Shown piece after piece: positions 36,229 to 46,399 of a stretch of 64,000 nucleotides of DNA. The DNA lies in contig NZ_MAXC01000033.1 of NCBI RefSeq assembly GCF_001693485.1, positions 124,001 through 188,000 of the forward strand. Reading direction: 5' to 3'. Numbering within the stretch: position 1 is the stretch's first letter; every line of letters begins with the position of its first letter. The translations under genes and the position numbers were made by a program. This DNA is from Bradyrhizobium sp. LMTR 3 (GTDB lineage: Bacteria > Pseudomonadota > Alphaproteobacteria > Rhizobiales > Xanthobacteraceae). The notes beneath the pieces were generated by a model that ran no database searches, had not been told where the DNA came from, and saw only the letters and a program-made list of their open reading frames with translations.

Positions 36229-37146
36229 TCACGCCGGCGGCTCTCCGTTGGCAAAGGCAGCATTTCTTCGCTTTCTTGCCGCTCCCGCAGGGACATGGAT
36301 CGTTACGTCCGACGTGGCGCCAGGGATTTCTGACCGGCTCGTTCGGATACACGAAATCGGCCCAGGACGATTTCTCGTCGCCTGCTTCGAACACATCGTC
36401 TTCGGACCGGCGCGCCCAATCCATCGATACCAGCACGTCCTCGATGTATCCCAGATTGATCTGCGCGAACCGGCCGATGTCGTCGGGCGCACTTTCGGCG
36501 TCGGCAAGATCCTCATCGAACTGAGGGCGATCGATCCACTCGGGGATACGGTCTTTGCGGAAGGTCTTGTCAACCAGCGGCACCAGATCACGCAGGCCGA
36601 GCAGGGCGATCGCCCGCAGCCAGCCGACCCAGGCCTGATCGCCGTCTTCTGCCGGCCGTTCCTCATGGAACCGGACAAGAAATCCCTTCAGCCGATCGCG
36701 CTCGATGCGGCGCTCCCATGCCAGGAAGGTCGCTGCACCAAACAATGCTTCACGGATGAATCCGTCGACCGAGCTGTCGGCGATCAAGGCTAACAAGCCG
36801 TCGGTATCGCCGTCGATACGCCAGCGACGATTTTAGCCAGGCTCTCGGTGACGGTGTCGCCGAGCAGCAGGTCGACTTCTTCATAGGGACGGCGCAGCAG
36901 ACGCAGCGGCGGCTGGCACGCTTCGCGGTTGCGAGCTCCGCCCAGGATATGAAGCCCGCGGAACAGCAGCAGGCTGTCATCGTCTGACAAGACCTCGCCA
37001 TCCGCAGCTCTCTCGAGGACGGCGAGCAATTTCGGCGCGGCTTCTCGCCGTACAAACTGCGATGGCGAAATCAGGAAGGTCCGGTTCGGTCGTCGCGACG
37101 GTGGTCCAGGCAACGTCGCCCTGGCGTATGTCTCCCGCAAAACCAA
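36229..37146 (-). pseudogene. DUF1186/SEC-C protein, frameshifted
   Basis: Two frames together make a DUF1186 protein with a C-terminal SEC-C zinc motif ([18 protein letters not shown]). The N-terminal part (LLFRGLHILGGARNREACQP ... SLAKIVAGV) ends at a stop near 36833, while the continuation ([20 protein letters not shown]) lies in another frame from about 36815; one lost base explains it. The end after KKCCL also seems shifted: no family-like tail follows. The N-terminus is atypical too. Called a pseudogene. Confidence 0.75.
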
Positions 37147-37688
37147 TGCCGCTCACAGCGGCAGCAAAGGATGTAATAACGACCTTTCGTAACGGCCTTG
37201 CTTCGCTTCTTCGTCCAGAAGACTCGGTACTCGTTCTGATCGACCACCAGCCTTACCAACTCGCGAACGTGAACAGCCACGAACCCCAGATGGTGATCAA
37301 CAATACGGCGGGTCTGGCGAAGGCCGCCAAGGCCTTCGGCGTCCCCACCATCCTAACCACCGTGATTGCTGAGCGGGGCGGTCTCCTCTTCCCTCAGATC
37401 ACGGATGTTTTCCCAGGCCAGGAAGTGATCGACCGGACGTTCATCAACACCTGGGAGGATCAGAAGGTGGTGGACGCGGTCAGGTCGCCATCAAGCGCAT
37501 GATCGCCGCCGGCGCGAACATGATGACCTGGCTGGCGCTGGCGGCCGAATGGCAGCGCGACTGGGCTCGGACAGATCAAAGCCGTCGCGTTGACGGAAGT
37601 GATCACGCAGCATGCCGGCGGTAGCGGCATCGCGTTCCTGTGGGAGCAGCAGTTGCTCAACACGCCGGTGCCGAGCGCCGCTGGTTGA
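37128..37688 (+). pseudogene. Isochorismatase-family (YcaC-like) hydrolase, decayed
   Basis: The first part (SVLVLIDHQPYQLANVNSHE ... PTILTTVIAERGGLLFPQI ... FINTWEDQKVVDAV) is intact to about 37480. Then roughly 40 residues including the catalytic Cys region are missing, and the C-terminal pieces AIKRMIAAGANMMTWLALAA and IKAVALTEVITQHAGGSG plus FLWEQQLLNTP appear in two other frames. An internal deletion and frameshifts make it non-functional. Confidence 0.8.
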
Positions 37689-37969
37689 TTTGAGCGGCGA
37701 TGCAGAGATTCTCGAGCGGCGCGTTGCGAGAAAGCTGATTGCTTATCGAGCCTCGTCATCCCCTCTCAATAGGAAGGCCGTCCATGCCCTAATGCACGCG
37801 GTCGGCATGATCAACGACCACCAGCCGCGCTGCTTTCTTCGCGGAGGTTCAGGGCCAGGCGGACGCGCGTGGTCGGGCACTCGGTCCAACCATTTCCCGC
37901 GACTGCAGCGGACACCGCTGCCTAGCGGTCAGTTTCTGCGAATGACCGGGACGTTTGCGATTGCTCGAC

Positions 37970-38309
37970 CCGCTGATCGTGCCTTCGATGATCGTCCCCA
38001 GCGCAATAAGGCGCTGGTGATCGAGGCGATGACCTCACTGTTTGTCACGATGCGTCGGCAGTGGAACGCCTCGACGCTCCAAATTACATCCAGCACAATC
38101 CCAACATTCCCCAAGGTCGCGAGGCGTTGCAGGCGCTCGTCGCTGACCTGTCGCAGGCCGTCTACTCCGAGCCCGGCCTAATCGTCGCTGAAGGCGATTT
38201 CGTCGCCATCCACGGCCGCATCCGCGGCTGGGCAGACGAATCGCAGGTGGTGATCGATCTCTTTCGGGTTGAGGGCGGCAAGCTAGCCGAGCATTGGGAC
38301 GTCGACTGA
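37970..38309 (+). pseudogene. NTF2/SnoaL-like protein, frameshifted and truncated by IS
   Basis: NKALVIEAMTSLF is in one frame and the continuation HDASAVERLDAPNYIQHNPN through VAIHGRIRGWADESQVVIDL and KLAEHWDV in another, consistent with one lost base near 38042. The expected tail after HWDV is absent; an IS481-type terminus starts seven bases after the stop. Related proteins are small cone-shaped barrel enzymes or binding proteins. Confidence 0.7.
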
Positions 38310-38316
38310 GCGACCC

Positions 38317-39602
38317 GAGACATAGGTGACATTTCGTACCGGACACATGGGACACTTTCCGCTTTTTGGTCGGGAGGTGTTGATGCCGTGGAAAGCGAGT
38401 TCGGTCATGGAAGAATGCCTTCGCTTTGTCGCTCGGCTTCTCGACGGAGAGGCCATGACGGATGTGTGCCGGGATTTCGGGGTATCTCGCAAGATCGGCT
38501 ACAAGATCTATGGCCGCTACAAGGAGCAGGGGCTGGAGGCCCTGACGGACCGGTCGCGGCGACCGGTGCGCTACGCCAACCAATTACCGCACCAGGTCGA
38601 AAGCCTGATTGTCCGCCTCAAGGCCGAGAAACCACACTTGGGCGCCCGCAAGATCCGCGAGCTGCTGGTGCGTCGGCTCGACGGCGATGTCAGGGTTCCG
38701 GCCAAAAGTACCATCCATACGGTTCTCGACCGCCATGGCCTTGGTCAAGCGCGCCGGCGGGCCGCGCCACCGCGCGCGGCACGCCTCCCGCCAAGGGCGT
38801 GGCGCCCAATGATCTGTGGTGTGCCGACTTCAAAGGCGAGTTCAAGCTCGGCAATGGCCGGTATTGCTACCTGCTGACCGTGACAGACCATGCGTCCCGC
38901 TATCTGCTTCTCTGCGAAGCCCTCGGTTCGACCCGCGAGGACACGGCCTGCATCGCCTTTGAGCGGCTGTTCTGCGAGCACGGCTTGCCCTTGGCCATTC
39001 GCTCCGACAACGGCGTGCCCTTTGCCAGTCCCAATGCCCTGTTCAATTTGTCAAAGCTGTCGGTCTGGTGGCTTCGGCTCGCATCGCCATCGAACGCATC
39101 AAGCCGGGTCATCCGCAGCAGAACGGCCGCCACGAGCGCATGCACCTCACCCTCAAAAAAGAAGCAACACGGCCGCCGGGCTTCAACAGCCTGCAGCAGC
39201 AGGATCGCTTCGACGCCTTCGTAGGTGAGTTCAACACTGAACGGCCGCACGAGGCGCTCGACATGAAGTGCCCCGCCGAACTCTACACCGCCTCACCACG
39301 CCGCTACGACGGATTGCCCGAACTGTCTTATCCGTTCCACGATCGCGACGTGCTCGTCACCGCCTGCGGCCGCCTCTGCTTGCACCGAAAAAGGATCAAC
39401 ATCTCCACCGTGCTGGCAGGTCAGAGACTGGGCATCAAGGAGGTCGACGAGGGCATTTGGCTCGCCAGCTTCATGCACCATGATTTGCGATACTTCGACC
39501 AGGAGCAGAAAACCTTGCAGCCCCTCGACAACCCGTTCGGCACGAGGTTGTCACCCATGTCTTAGGTACGTTTCTTAGGTACGTTCCGTTACCCATGTCT
39601 CC
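38317..39602 (+). mobile_element. IS481-family insertion sequence, inactive
   Basis: About 1.29 kb bounded by imperfect inverted repeats: GAGACATAGGTGACATTTCG plus TACC at 38317-38340 and its counterpart at 39578-39602, whose reverse complement reads GGAGACATGGGTAACGGAAC plus GTACC. It lies between an NTF2-like remnant and tRNA-Ser. The single transposase frame is broken twice, so it cannot move by itself. Exact target duplication could not be identified. Confidence 0.75.
38383..39565 (+). pseudogene. IS481-family transposase with two frameshifts
   Basis: An N-terminal helix-turn-helix (FVARLLDGEAMTDVCRDFGV) is followed by a DDE core: NDLWCADFKGEFK (first Asp), AIRSDNGVPFAS (second Asp) and GHPQQNGRHERMHLTLKKE (Glu). 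These three parts sit in three different frames; single lost bases near 38750-38790 and at about 39081 (CTCGCATC where CTCGGCATC is expected) explain both shifts. A GGGAGG ribosome-binding site precedes ATG 38383. Confidence 0.85.
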
Positions 39603-39621
39603 GGGCCGGACAGATGGCAAA

Positions 39622-39715
39622 TGGCGGAGCCGGAGGGATTCGAACCCTCGATAGGGCTTTACAACCCTATAACGGTTTAGCAAACCGCCGCCTTCAGCCA
39701 CTCGGCCACAGCTCC
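39622..39715 (-). tRNA. tRNA-Ser (GCT anticodon)
   Basis: Minus-strand sequence GGAGCTGTGGCCGAGTGGCT begins the acceptor and D arms; the anticodon loop TTTGCTAAA gives GCT (reads AGC/AGU). A long variable arm typical of Ser tRNA follows, then the T arm GGGTTCGAATCCC and acceptor CCGGCTCC with discriminator G and an encoded CCA. The IS481 remnant sits 19 bp beyond its 3' end. Confidence 0.95.
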
Positions 39716-40409
39716 ATGAGGGCGGATATGCCCGACGCGAGGGCGAGCCGCAAGCGGCAGATTCAGGTTACGCCGGGGCTATTTGGTGGCGGTGCCGCCA
39801 CAGGCGTTCCTGCCGTGTCGATCCCGCATCCCGCGGAGCAGATCACACCGCTTCTTTTCCTCTGACCATGACGGCGGGGGCGTCGGCTCCAGCCTTTATA
39901 CTTGTCATGAATCGCCCAAACCGGCTGCCGCACGTCGCCTTTTCTTATGCGTTTGTTCAATGCGGATTCGGCGAATCCCACCATTCGATTCGACGCGATG
40001 ACATCGTTCGGAGGGCAGAACCGCTTGCTGCGCTGCCCACGCAGCAACTCACGTGTCAAATAGAACTAATCAAAAATGTCTATTGGATACAAAGGCTTGC
40101 AGAAAAACTTCGATCACAAACACGTGTTATTTGTGCAACACCCTTCGGAAAAGGGGCGGAGTCGGGCCGCTCGAAGCGGTTCCTTTGTTGCTTGTGCAGG
40201 AGTCCTCGGTAATTGTGATCGGGCGACGGAGGGGGGCATCCCGAGGTCGTCCCGTTTTAGGTGGTTCGCTTAAGTCCCTCGCGTTCATGCGGGAGTGTCC
40301 GAAGGCGCGAAGCGACTAAGCGGGTTCAGGGGACAAGGGAACCAACCTTAGGGTGTTTCACCCAGCGGATCCGGAACCTTCCCTACAGAGCAACTTTTGG
40401 AGGTTTAGC
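39716..40409 (+). promoter_or_regulatory. Long upstream region and leader of the major porin
   Basis: 694 bp without a gene. It contains the inverted repeat CACAAA-CACGTGTTA-TTTGTG at 40115-40135, a small hairpin (CCCTTCGGAAAAGGGG) at about 40141-40156, and then a leader ending with TTTTGGAGG, the ribosome-binding site. Such a long structured region fits strong, regulated porin expression, but promoter elements cannot be fixed by eye. Confidence 0.4.
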
Positions 40410-42002
40410 ATGAAGATGGTTAAGAGCCTTATTCTCGGCTCAGCGGCGGGTCTGGTCGCCATGAGCGGAGCACAGGCGGCCGATCTTCCCGTCAAGGCCA
40501 AAGCGGTCGAGTACGTGAGGATCTGCTCCCTTTATGGTGCGGGTTTCTTCTATATCCCCGGCACCGACACCTGCATGAAGATCGGTGGTTACCTACGCAT
40601 TGACACCACGTTCAACGGCAACGTCTACGGTGGTCCGGCCTGGAGCGGCGATCTCGGTCAGGGTAACCGCTACCGCGATTACTTCGCTAGCCGTTCTCGT
40701 TTGGCGCTCACAGTTGATACGCGTACCGCCACTGAATACGGTGTTGTCCGCACCTTCGGCCAGGGTAACTTCCAGTTCAACAACTTCGGCACGGCCAACC
40801 CGAGCGCACTTGCCTCGTTCCCGGGCGGTGCTTCCAACGCGCTCAACACCGCGGGTGGCGGCTACGTCGCGGTCGACCAGATCTTCCTGCAGTTCGCCGG
40901 CTTCACCTTCGGTAAGTCGGTGTCGGCTTTTGCGACGCCCTGGAACGGCTATCCGGGCAACAACAACTCGTTCTTGATGGGTGGCCCCGACTACGTCACC
41001 GGCGTCAACAACATCCAGTACACCGCTCAGTTCGGAAACGGCGTGTCGGCCACCATCGGCCTCGATGATCCGACCCAGTACGGCCGTACCTCCCTGCTGA
41101 ACCTCGGCGTGGCCGCCACACCCGCAGGGTTTGCATTGGGTGCTGTCCAGGCCACGGCCGCTGGTGCTAACGCCTACGGCGGAACGCATGCTCCCGACAT
41201 CGTCGGCAACATCCGCGTCGACCAGGCCTGGGGTCTGTTCCAGATTTCGGGTGCTGCGCATCTCGTGAACGCTTCCTACAACATCCTCAACGTTGGCGGC
41301 ACTCCGAACAATCTGTCGGAAATCTCCGGTCACCCCGACGACAAGTGGGGCGGTGCGGTGATGGCAGCCTTGCAGATCAAGAACCTGCCGACCGGCGCGG
41401 GTGACGACATCAAGATCGATGCCACCTACTCCAAGGGTATGACGAAGGCCGTGGTCGCCACGAGCGGTACCTCGCCGAACTTCGCGATGTTCGGTTCAAC
41501 CGGCCTTGCGGGCGGTTACCAGAGCATCGGCTTCGGCCAAACGGCTGACGGGGTTTTCCTGCCCGGGTTTATTACCGGCGGTCTTACCGGCGACATCAAG
41601 CTGGTGGATGCATGGGGTATCCGTGGTGCGTTCAACCACAACTGGGATCCCTTCTGGTCGACCAGCCTCTGGGGCAGCTACGGTTCGGTGCGCTACGGCG
41701 GCGACGCTCTGGACATCCTTACCGCCAAGGGTCAGTTCTGCGCGAGTTTCAACTTCGGCAAGGTCGTGTCTGCAGACTATAGCTGCAACCCCGACTTCAA
41801 CTTTGCCCAGGTTGGTGTGGTCACCCGCTGGACTCCCGTTAGGAACCTGACCTTCTCGGCTGAAGTCGGCGCGTTCTTCCTCGACCAGAAGTTCACGGGC
41901 TCTGCCATTCTGACGCCGGCGGCTCCGAAGCCGACCGCTGTGTACGAGTTCAGGGACCAGAGCACCGTCTTCCTGAACGTTCGCGCTCAGCGTAACTTCT
42001 GA
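40410..42002 (+). CDS. Major outer-membrane porin (Porin_2 family)
   Basis: 530 residues. Signal peptide MKMVKSLILGSAAGLVAMSG followed by AQAADLPVKAKAVEYVRICS, then the Porin_2 hallmark with Cys residues and YIPGTDTCMKIGGYLRID. The rest is a 16-strand-like barrel of alternating polar/aromatic residues, ending with Phe (RAQRNF) for BAM-dependent insertion. These trimers allow diffusion of small solutes. Ribosome-binding site TTTTGGAGG and a strong terminator indicate high expression. Confidence 0.95.
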   Translation: MKMVKSLILGSAAGLVAMSGAQAADLPVKAKAVEYVRICSLYGAGFFYIPGTDTCMKIGGYLRIDTTFNGNVYGGPAWSGDLGQGNRYRDYFASRSRLALTVDTRTATEYGVVRTFGQGNFQFNNFGTANPSALASFPGGASNALNTAGGGYVAVDQIFLQFAGFTFGKSVSAFATPWNGYPGNNNSFLMGGPDYVTGVNNIQYTAQFGNGVSATIGLDDPTQYGRTSLLNLGVAATPAGFALGAVQATAAGANAYGGTHAPDIVGNIRVDQAWGLFQISGAAHLVNASYNILNVGGTPNNLSEISGHPDDKWGGAVMAALQIKNLPTGAGDDIKIDATYSKGMTKAVVATSGTSPNFAMFGSTGLAGGYQSIGFGQTADGVFLPGFITGGLTGDIKLVDAWGIRGAFNHNWDPFWSTSLWGSYGSVRYGGDALDILTAKGQFCASFNFGKVVSADYSCNPDFNFAQVGVVTRWTPVRNLTFSAEVGAFFLDQKFTGSAILTPAAPKPTAVYEFRDQSTVFLNVRAQRNF

Positions 42003-42028
42003 TCCTGAAAGACTTGAAACACTAGGAG

Positions 42029-42059
42029 AACCCCCGGCAGGCAACTGCCGGGGGTTTTT
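42029..42059 (+). terminator. Rho-independent terminator of the porin gene
   Basis: CCCCCGGCAG (42031-42040) and CTGCCGGGGG (42045-42054) form a perfect 10-bp stem with a GCAA tetraloop followed by five T. Confidence 0.95.
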
Positions 42060-42373
42060 CATTGTGGGTATGGTTCGTGGCACGGACAAAGGGCGGCGCA
42101 TGCCTTATCCGCGCTTCAGCACTTATTGCGAAAGATAGCTGCTGCCCGCAGGCTCGTTCTGGGCCCTGGCTCAATATTCAGGTCAAGTCGGGTTCGTTCC
42201 ACGGCGTCATAATCGCTCAAACCCCTCATCTCAGGAATAAGCGCACTTGCGCTTATTCCGAAGGAGCCCGCGAGAAGCGGGCGTCTCGAAGGATGTAGGC
42301 CACAGACGGGGCCTCATGGTTCGAGACGCGCGTTCCAGGCTCCTCACCATGAGGGGCTTATGACGCAGTATGA
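42060..42373. other. Intergenic region with dispersed repeat
   Basis: 314 bp between the porin terminator and the lytic transglycosylase stop. About half is the palindromic repeat at 42222-42356; no gene seen in the rest. Confidence 0.6.
42222..42356. repeat. Palindromic repeat 'CCCCTCAT...ATGAGGGG', copy 1
   Basis: CCCCTCATCTCAGGAATAAG at the left and CTCCTCACCATGAGGGG at the right enclose inner palindromes AATAAGCGCACTTGCGCTTATT and GCCCGCGAGAAGCGGGC. A related copy is at 52424-52553 in opposite orientation. Confidence 0.75.
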
Positions 42374-44599
42374 TTATTCGATGCTCGCGCCGCGATGCAG
42401 GTCGGCCTCGATCTGGAGCTTGGTCCCGCCGCCGAACCGCGCGCGATAGACCTGCATGTTCTCCATGATCCGTTGCACGTAGTTGCGCGTCTCGGAGAAC
42501 GGGATCAGTTCGACCCAGTCGACGGCGTCGACCTTGGGATCGCGCGGATCGCCGTAACGCTCGATCCATTTCTTCACGCTGCCACGACCGGCATTGTAGC
42601 CGGCGAAGGTCAGGATGTAGGAGCCGCGATAGTCCTCGAGCAGCCCGCCGAGCTCGGCGGCGCCGAGCATGGCGTTGTAGACCGAATCGGTCTTCATCCG
42701 GTTCAGATCGAAGCTGACGCCGGCCCGCTTGCAAACGTAGCGTCCGGCATCCGGCGTCACCTGCATCAGCCCGTAGGCCTGGGCCGGCGAGACCACGGCC
42801 GGATTGAAGGCGCTTTCCTGCCGCGCGATCGAGTAGATGACGCTTCGCTCGACCTCGGGGCCAAGCTGCTTGAACGAAGGGATGCCCATGACGGGATAGG
42901 CGTAGTGCTCGAACGGCAGGCCGCGGTTGAGCGCGGCCTTGCCAAGCAGCAGCATGCCGCGGGCATCGTTGTAGCGCGCCGTGAGTTCGCCGATGCCGGC
43001 CACGGCATCCGGATCGCCGTTCTCACCCATGTCGCCGAAAATCGGAAGCGCAAGTTCGCGCTCATCGAGCTCATAGAGCAACTGGACGGCGCGAACGATC
43101 TCCAGTCGTTCGGCTCCGCGGCCCCGCGGCGCGCCATTCAGATCGAGCTGCGGCAGGCCGAGTTTTGCGCGTGCCAACTGGCCGTAATAGCTCGTCGATT
43201 GCTCGGCGGCGCGGCCGTACGCTGCGCGCGCTTCCTGGGCGCGGCCCGCGGCTTCCGCGGCGCGGCCCTGCCAGTAGCCGGCGCGCGCGAGCGCGGTCGG
43301 GTTTGCGCTGCCGACGCCGATGCGGGCGAAGTGCTGGGCGGCGATGGCTGGATCCTTCAGGAAGCGCAACGCGATCCAGCCCGCGGTGAATTCCTGCTCG
43401 GTTTTGTAGATGTCACGCGTCGGCAGCGCCGCATCCCGCGCGATCAGGTAGGCGTTGCGATACTCGCCGACATCAATCATCTTGCGCGCCAGGAGGCGCC
43501 GCTCGATCCACCATTCGTTAAGATTGTGCAGGCGATTGGGATCTTTCGGCGCGCTCAGCATGAGCTGCGCGGCTTCGTTGAACTTGTCTTCGCGGCGAAG
43601 CAGTTGGATTCTTGCGAAGAGATAGCCGGTTTCGCCATGCAATTCGCGCGGCACCGCCTCGAGCAGGGCCCTGAGGTTGGAGGCCTTCTTGTTGGCCGCA
43701 ATGCGCGCCTTGGCGAGCGCGACATGACCTGAGCCGAGCCGTTTCGCGGCGCGCATGCCTCCGGCTTCCTGTTCGGTGCCGTAAAGCAAAGATTCCATCC
43801 GCGCCTTGTGGTCGCCCGCGGTCAGTAGCGCACCGAACATATCGAGCGCCGCGTTCTCGGTATCTTCCGACATGCCATCGCGGCGCCAGGACTCGCGGAC
43901 CAGCCGTTCGGCATTGTTGCGATCGCCGCGCGCGAGCATCGCCTTCGCCAGCACGAACTTGCCCTTGCCCGAGATCGGCGATTGGTTTTCAAACCAGGAC
44001 CAGACCGCCGCATCGTCGCGGCGGTCGTCCCAAAGGGCCGCCTCGATGCGCCGGCGCAGAAAGGTTTGCGAGGGCCAGCTCGGATTGGCGGAAATGAACG
44101 CACGATAGCGTTCGACCGAGGCGTTGTTGTTGTCGCTGCGCAGGATCAGCCATTCTGCAAGCTTGCGGGCGACAGGGTCCGAGATCGTGGCCTGCACTTG
44201 CGTCGCATCGCCGTGCTTCTGCTTGCGCACCAATTCGATGACGTTCTCCAGCGCGTCCTTGTCGGCCTGAGACGTCGAGGAGGTCGCGGCCACTGCGGCT
44301 GGGGCGTGTCTGCGCGGCGGCGGCGCGACAGCATGCTGGCGGGTCGCAGGCGCCAGAACAGGCGGCGGCGGGGCCGGCGCTGCATGGGTCGGCGCAGCCG
44401 GGGTGCTGGTATTGGCTGTCGGCGCGGACTTGGGCAGGGACTTGGGAACGACGTTGCGGGCAATCGGTCGCGGCTTCGGGACGGGAACTTTTGACTTGGC
44501 CCAGCTTTCCAGAGGGAAGGAAGTCAGTCCGACCGCCAGCGCCAGGCCTGTGGCCAGTGCGGTCGATCGCAACGCGGCGGCGCGGGCGGAAGGGATCAC
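42374..44599 (-). CDS. Soluble lytic murein transglycosylase (Slt-type)
   Basis: About 741 residues. A signal-like hydrophobic stretch (STALATGLALAVGLTSFPLE) is followed by a Pro/Ala-rich linker, a long superhelical alpha domain, and an SLT catalytic domain: the Glu in ARQESAFNP, SPAQAYGLMQVTPDAG and TFAGYNAGRGSVKKWIE. It cleaves peptidoglycan glycan strands in the periplasm. GTG 44599 with AGAGGAAAG upstream is preferred; a TTG at 44629 would add ten residues. Confidence 0.92.
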   Translation of the reverse strand: MIPSARAAALRSTALATGLALAVGLTSFPLESWAKSKVPVPKPRPIARNVVPKSLPKSAPTANTSTPAAPTHAAPAPPPPVLAPATRQHAVAPPPRRHAPAAVAATSSTSQADKDALENVIELVRKQKHGDATQVQATISDPVARKLAEWLILRSDNNNASVERYRAFISANPSWPSQTFLRRRIEAALWDDRRDDAAVWSWFENQSPISGKGKFVLAKAMLARGDRNNAERLVRESWRRDGMSEDTENAALDMFGALLTAGDHKARMESLLYGTEQEAGGMRAAKRLGSGHVALAKARIAANKKASNLRALLEAVPRELHGETGYLFARIQLLRREDKFNEAAQLMLSAPKDPNRLHNLNEWWIERRLLARKMIDVGEYRNAYLIARDAALPTRDIYKTEQEFTAGWIALRFLKDPAIAAQHFARIGVGSANPTALARAGYWQGRAAEAAGRAQEARAAYGRAAEQSTSYYGQLARAKLGLPQLDLNGAPRGRGAERLEIVRAVQLLYELDERELALPIFGDMGENGDPDAVAGIGELTARYNDARGMLLLGKAALNRGLPFEHYAYPVMGIPSFKQLGPEVERSVIYSIARQESAFNPAVVSPAQAYGLMQVTPDAGRYVCKRAGVSFDLNRMKTDSVYNAMLGAAELGGLLEDYRGSYILTFAGYNAGRGSVKKWIERYGDPRDPKVDAVDWVELIPFSETRNYVQRIMENMQVYRARFGGGTKLQIEADLHRGASIE

Positions 44600-44888
44600 G
44601 GCTTTCCTCTGCGGCGGCGAATCATTCAATCGCTCCAGCCTTGGTCTATTTTGATTGAATATGTGGACAAAATGCTAAAAACGTCGCGGTGGACCTGTTT
44701 GCGCCATCACCACGGCAAAATCGCGGCTATCAGCGTTCGAGGATGGCAGATATTGGCCCGCGGCAGGAAAGAGCGTCGGAACAAGGCGCTAGCGCCTGAT
44801 GCACGGCCCTTTCGCCTGGTCGCCAGACCCGATATGAATTGAAATCCAGTTTCGGTCGTGCCGTTTCTTAAGCGTTTGGAGGAAGTCC

Positions 44889-45779
44889 ATGGCAGCCAAG
44901 ACAAAATTCCGGGGGTCGTTTACCGCCTTGGTCACGCCATTCAAGAACGGCTCGGTCGACGAGGCCGCCTTCCGCGGCTTGGTGAACTGGCAGATCGCCG
45001 AAGGCACCCACGGCTTGGTCCCGGTGGGCACGACCGGTGAAAGCCCGACGCTGAGCCATGACGAGCACAAGCGCGTGGTCGAATGGTGCATCGACGAGGC
45101 CAAGGGCAAGGTGCCGGTGATTGCCGGCGCGGGTTCCAACTCGACCAAGGAAGCGGTCGAGCTTGCCGAGCATGCGGAGAAGGCGGGAGCAGATGCGGTG
45201 CTGGTGGTGACGCCGTACTACAACAAGCCCACCCAGGAAGGCATGTACCAGCACTTCAAGGCGATCAACGATGCCATCGGCATTCCGATCATCATCTACA
45301 ACATTCCCGGCCGTTCCGTGATCGACATGTCGGTCGAGACCATGACGCGGCTGTTCGCGCTGAAAAACATCGCCGGCGTGAAGGATGCGACCGCCAGCAT
45401 GGTGCGGGTATCGCAGCAGCGCGCGGCGATGGGCGAGGACTTCAACCAATTGTCGGGCGAGGACGCCACCATCCTCGGCTACATGGCGCATGGCGGCCAT
45501 GGCTGCATCTCGGTCACGTCCAACGTCGCGCCGCGGCTGTGCTCGGAATTTCACGCGGCATGGCAGAAAGGCGATCACGCCACCGCGCTCAAACTGCATG
45601 ACAAGCTGATGCCGCTGCACAACAACCTCTTCATCGAAAGCAATCCGGCGCCGGTGAAATACGCGCTCTCGCTGCTCGGCAAGATCGACGAGAAGCTGCG
45701 GCTGCCGATGGTGCCGGTGTCCGAGCCGACGCGCGTCGCCGTGCGCAGCGCCATGGTCCATGCCGGCCTGATCAACTAG
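44889..45779 (+). CDS. dapA: 4-hydroxy-tetrahydrodipicolinate synthase
   Basis: 296 residues. [28 protein letters not shown] (Tyr of the proton relay) and [10 protein letters not shown] (Schiff-base Lys) define DapA, which condenses pyruvate with aspartate semialdehyde for lysine and diaminopimelate. GGAGGAAG ribosome-binding site precedes ATG 44889. mscL and smpB follow on the same strand. Confidence 0.96.
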   Translation: MAAKTKFRGSFTALVTPFKNGSVDEAAFRGLVNWQIAEGTHGLVPVGTTGESPTLSHDEHKRVVEWCIDEAKGKVPVIAGAGSNSTKEAVELAEHAEKAGADAVLVVTPYYNKPTQEGMYQHFKAINDAIGIPIIIYNIPGRSVIDMSVETMTRLFALKNIAGVKDATASMVRVSQQRAAMGEDFNQLSGEDATILGYMAHGGHGCISVTSNVAPRLCSEFHAAWQKGDHATALKLHDKLMPLHNNLFIESNPAPVKYALSLLGKIDEKLRLPMVPVSEPTRVAVRSAMVHAGLIN

Positions 45780-45821
45780 GGCGGTTCCGCTTCGCCTGAA
45801 GAACGAAGAGGGGAAGCCAGC

Positions 45822-46235
45822 ATGCTGAAGGAATTCCGCGAATTCGCGATGAAGGGTAACGTCGTCGACCTTGCGGTTGGCGTCATCATCGGTGCGGCCT
45901 TCGGCGCGATCGTGACCTCGTTGGTCGGCGACGTCATCATGCCGGTGATCGGCGCGATCACCGGCGGTCTTGATTTCTCCAACTATTTCACGCCACTGTC
46001 GAAGGCGGTAAACGCCAGCAACCTGGCGGACGCCAAAAAGCAAGGCGCCGTGCTGGCTTGGGGCAATTTCCTTACGCTGACGCTGAACTTCCTCATCATC
46101 GCCTTCGTGCTGTTCGTCGTCATTCGCGCGATGAACAAGCTGAAGCGCAAGGACGAAGCCGCGCCCGCGCCGCCGAAGCTGACCAAGCAGGAAGAACTGC
46201 TGATCGAGATCCGCGATCTCCTCAAGAAGGGCTAG
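45822..46235 (+). CDS. mscL: Large-conductance mechanosensitive channel
   Basis: 137 residues. [20 protein letters not shown] with [15 protein letters not shown] is the pore helix, a second helix ([19 protein letters not shown]) and a charged C-terminal bundle end the protein. It opens on hypo-osmotic shock. Its TAG stop is part of the palindrome at 46232-46309. Confidence 0.96.
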   Translation: MLKEFREFAMKGNVVDLAVGVIIGAAFGAIVTSLVGDVIMPVIGAITGGLDFSNYFTPLSKAVNASNLADAKKQGAVLAWGNFLTLTLNFLIIAFVLFVVIRAMNKLKRKDEAAPAPPKLTKQEELLIEIRDLLKKG

Positions 46236-46309
46236 TGCCGCCGATTTGAGGTCCCCACAATGTTTGCCGCGTGTCCGCGTGGGGACCTCAAATCGAAAAG
46301 CGGCACTAG
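46232..46309. repeat. Composite palindrome containing the mscL stop
   Basis: CTAGTGCCGC at 46232 pairs with GCGGCACTAG ending 46309; inside, GATTTGAGGTCCCCAC pairs with GTGGGGACCTCAAATC. The TAG of mscL is bases 46233-46235 of the left arm. Confidence 0.9.
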
Positions 46310-46323
46310 CGATCATAAGTTTG

Positions 46324-46397
46324 CTAGTGCCCTTTGTCTTCCGAAGTTCGTATAAGGGCTCAGCAATCACTGTACGAACTTCGGAAGAGGGCACTAG
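46324..46397. repeat. Composite palindrome carrying the smpB ribosome-binding site
   Basis: CTAGTGCCC at 46324 pairs with GGGCACTAG ending 46397, and CTTCCGAAGTTCGTA pairs with TACGAACTTCGGAAG. The right arm includes GGAAGAGGG, the only ribosome-binding site before the smpB GTG at 46400. It shares CTAGTGCC/GGCACTAG ends with the preceding palindrome but not the core. Confidence 0.9.
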
Positions 46398-46399
46398 CC

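Noticed and set aside
35256-36524. 422-residue plus-strand open frame
   Set aside because: Low-complexity Arg/Ser/Pro product; it overlaps the better-supported Sel1-like gene and the DUF1186 remnant in other frames.
44868-46394. 508-residue minus-strand frame opposite dapA and mscL
   Set aside because: Antisense shadow of two clear genes, caused by high GC; His/Arg-rich translation with no family.
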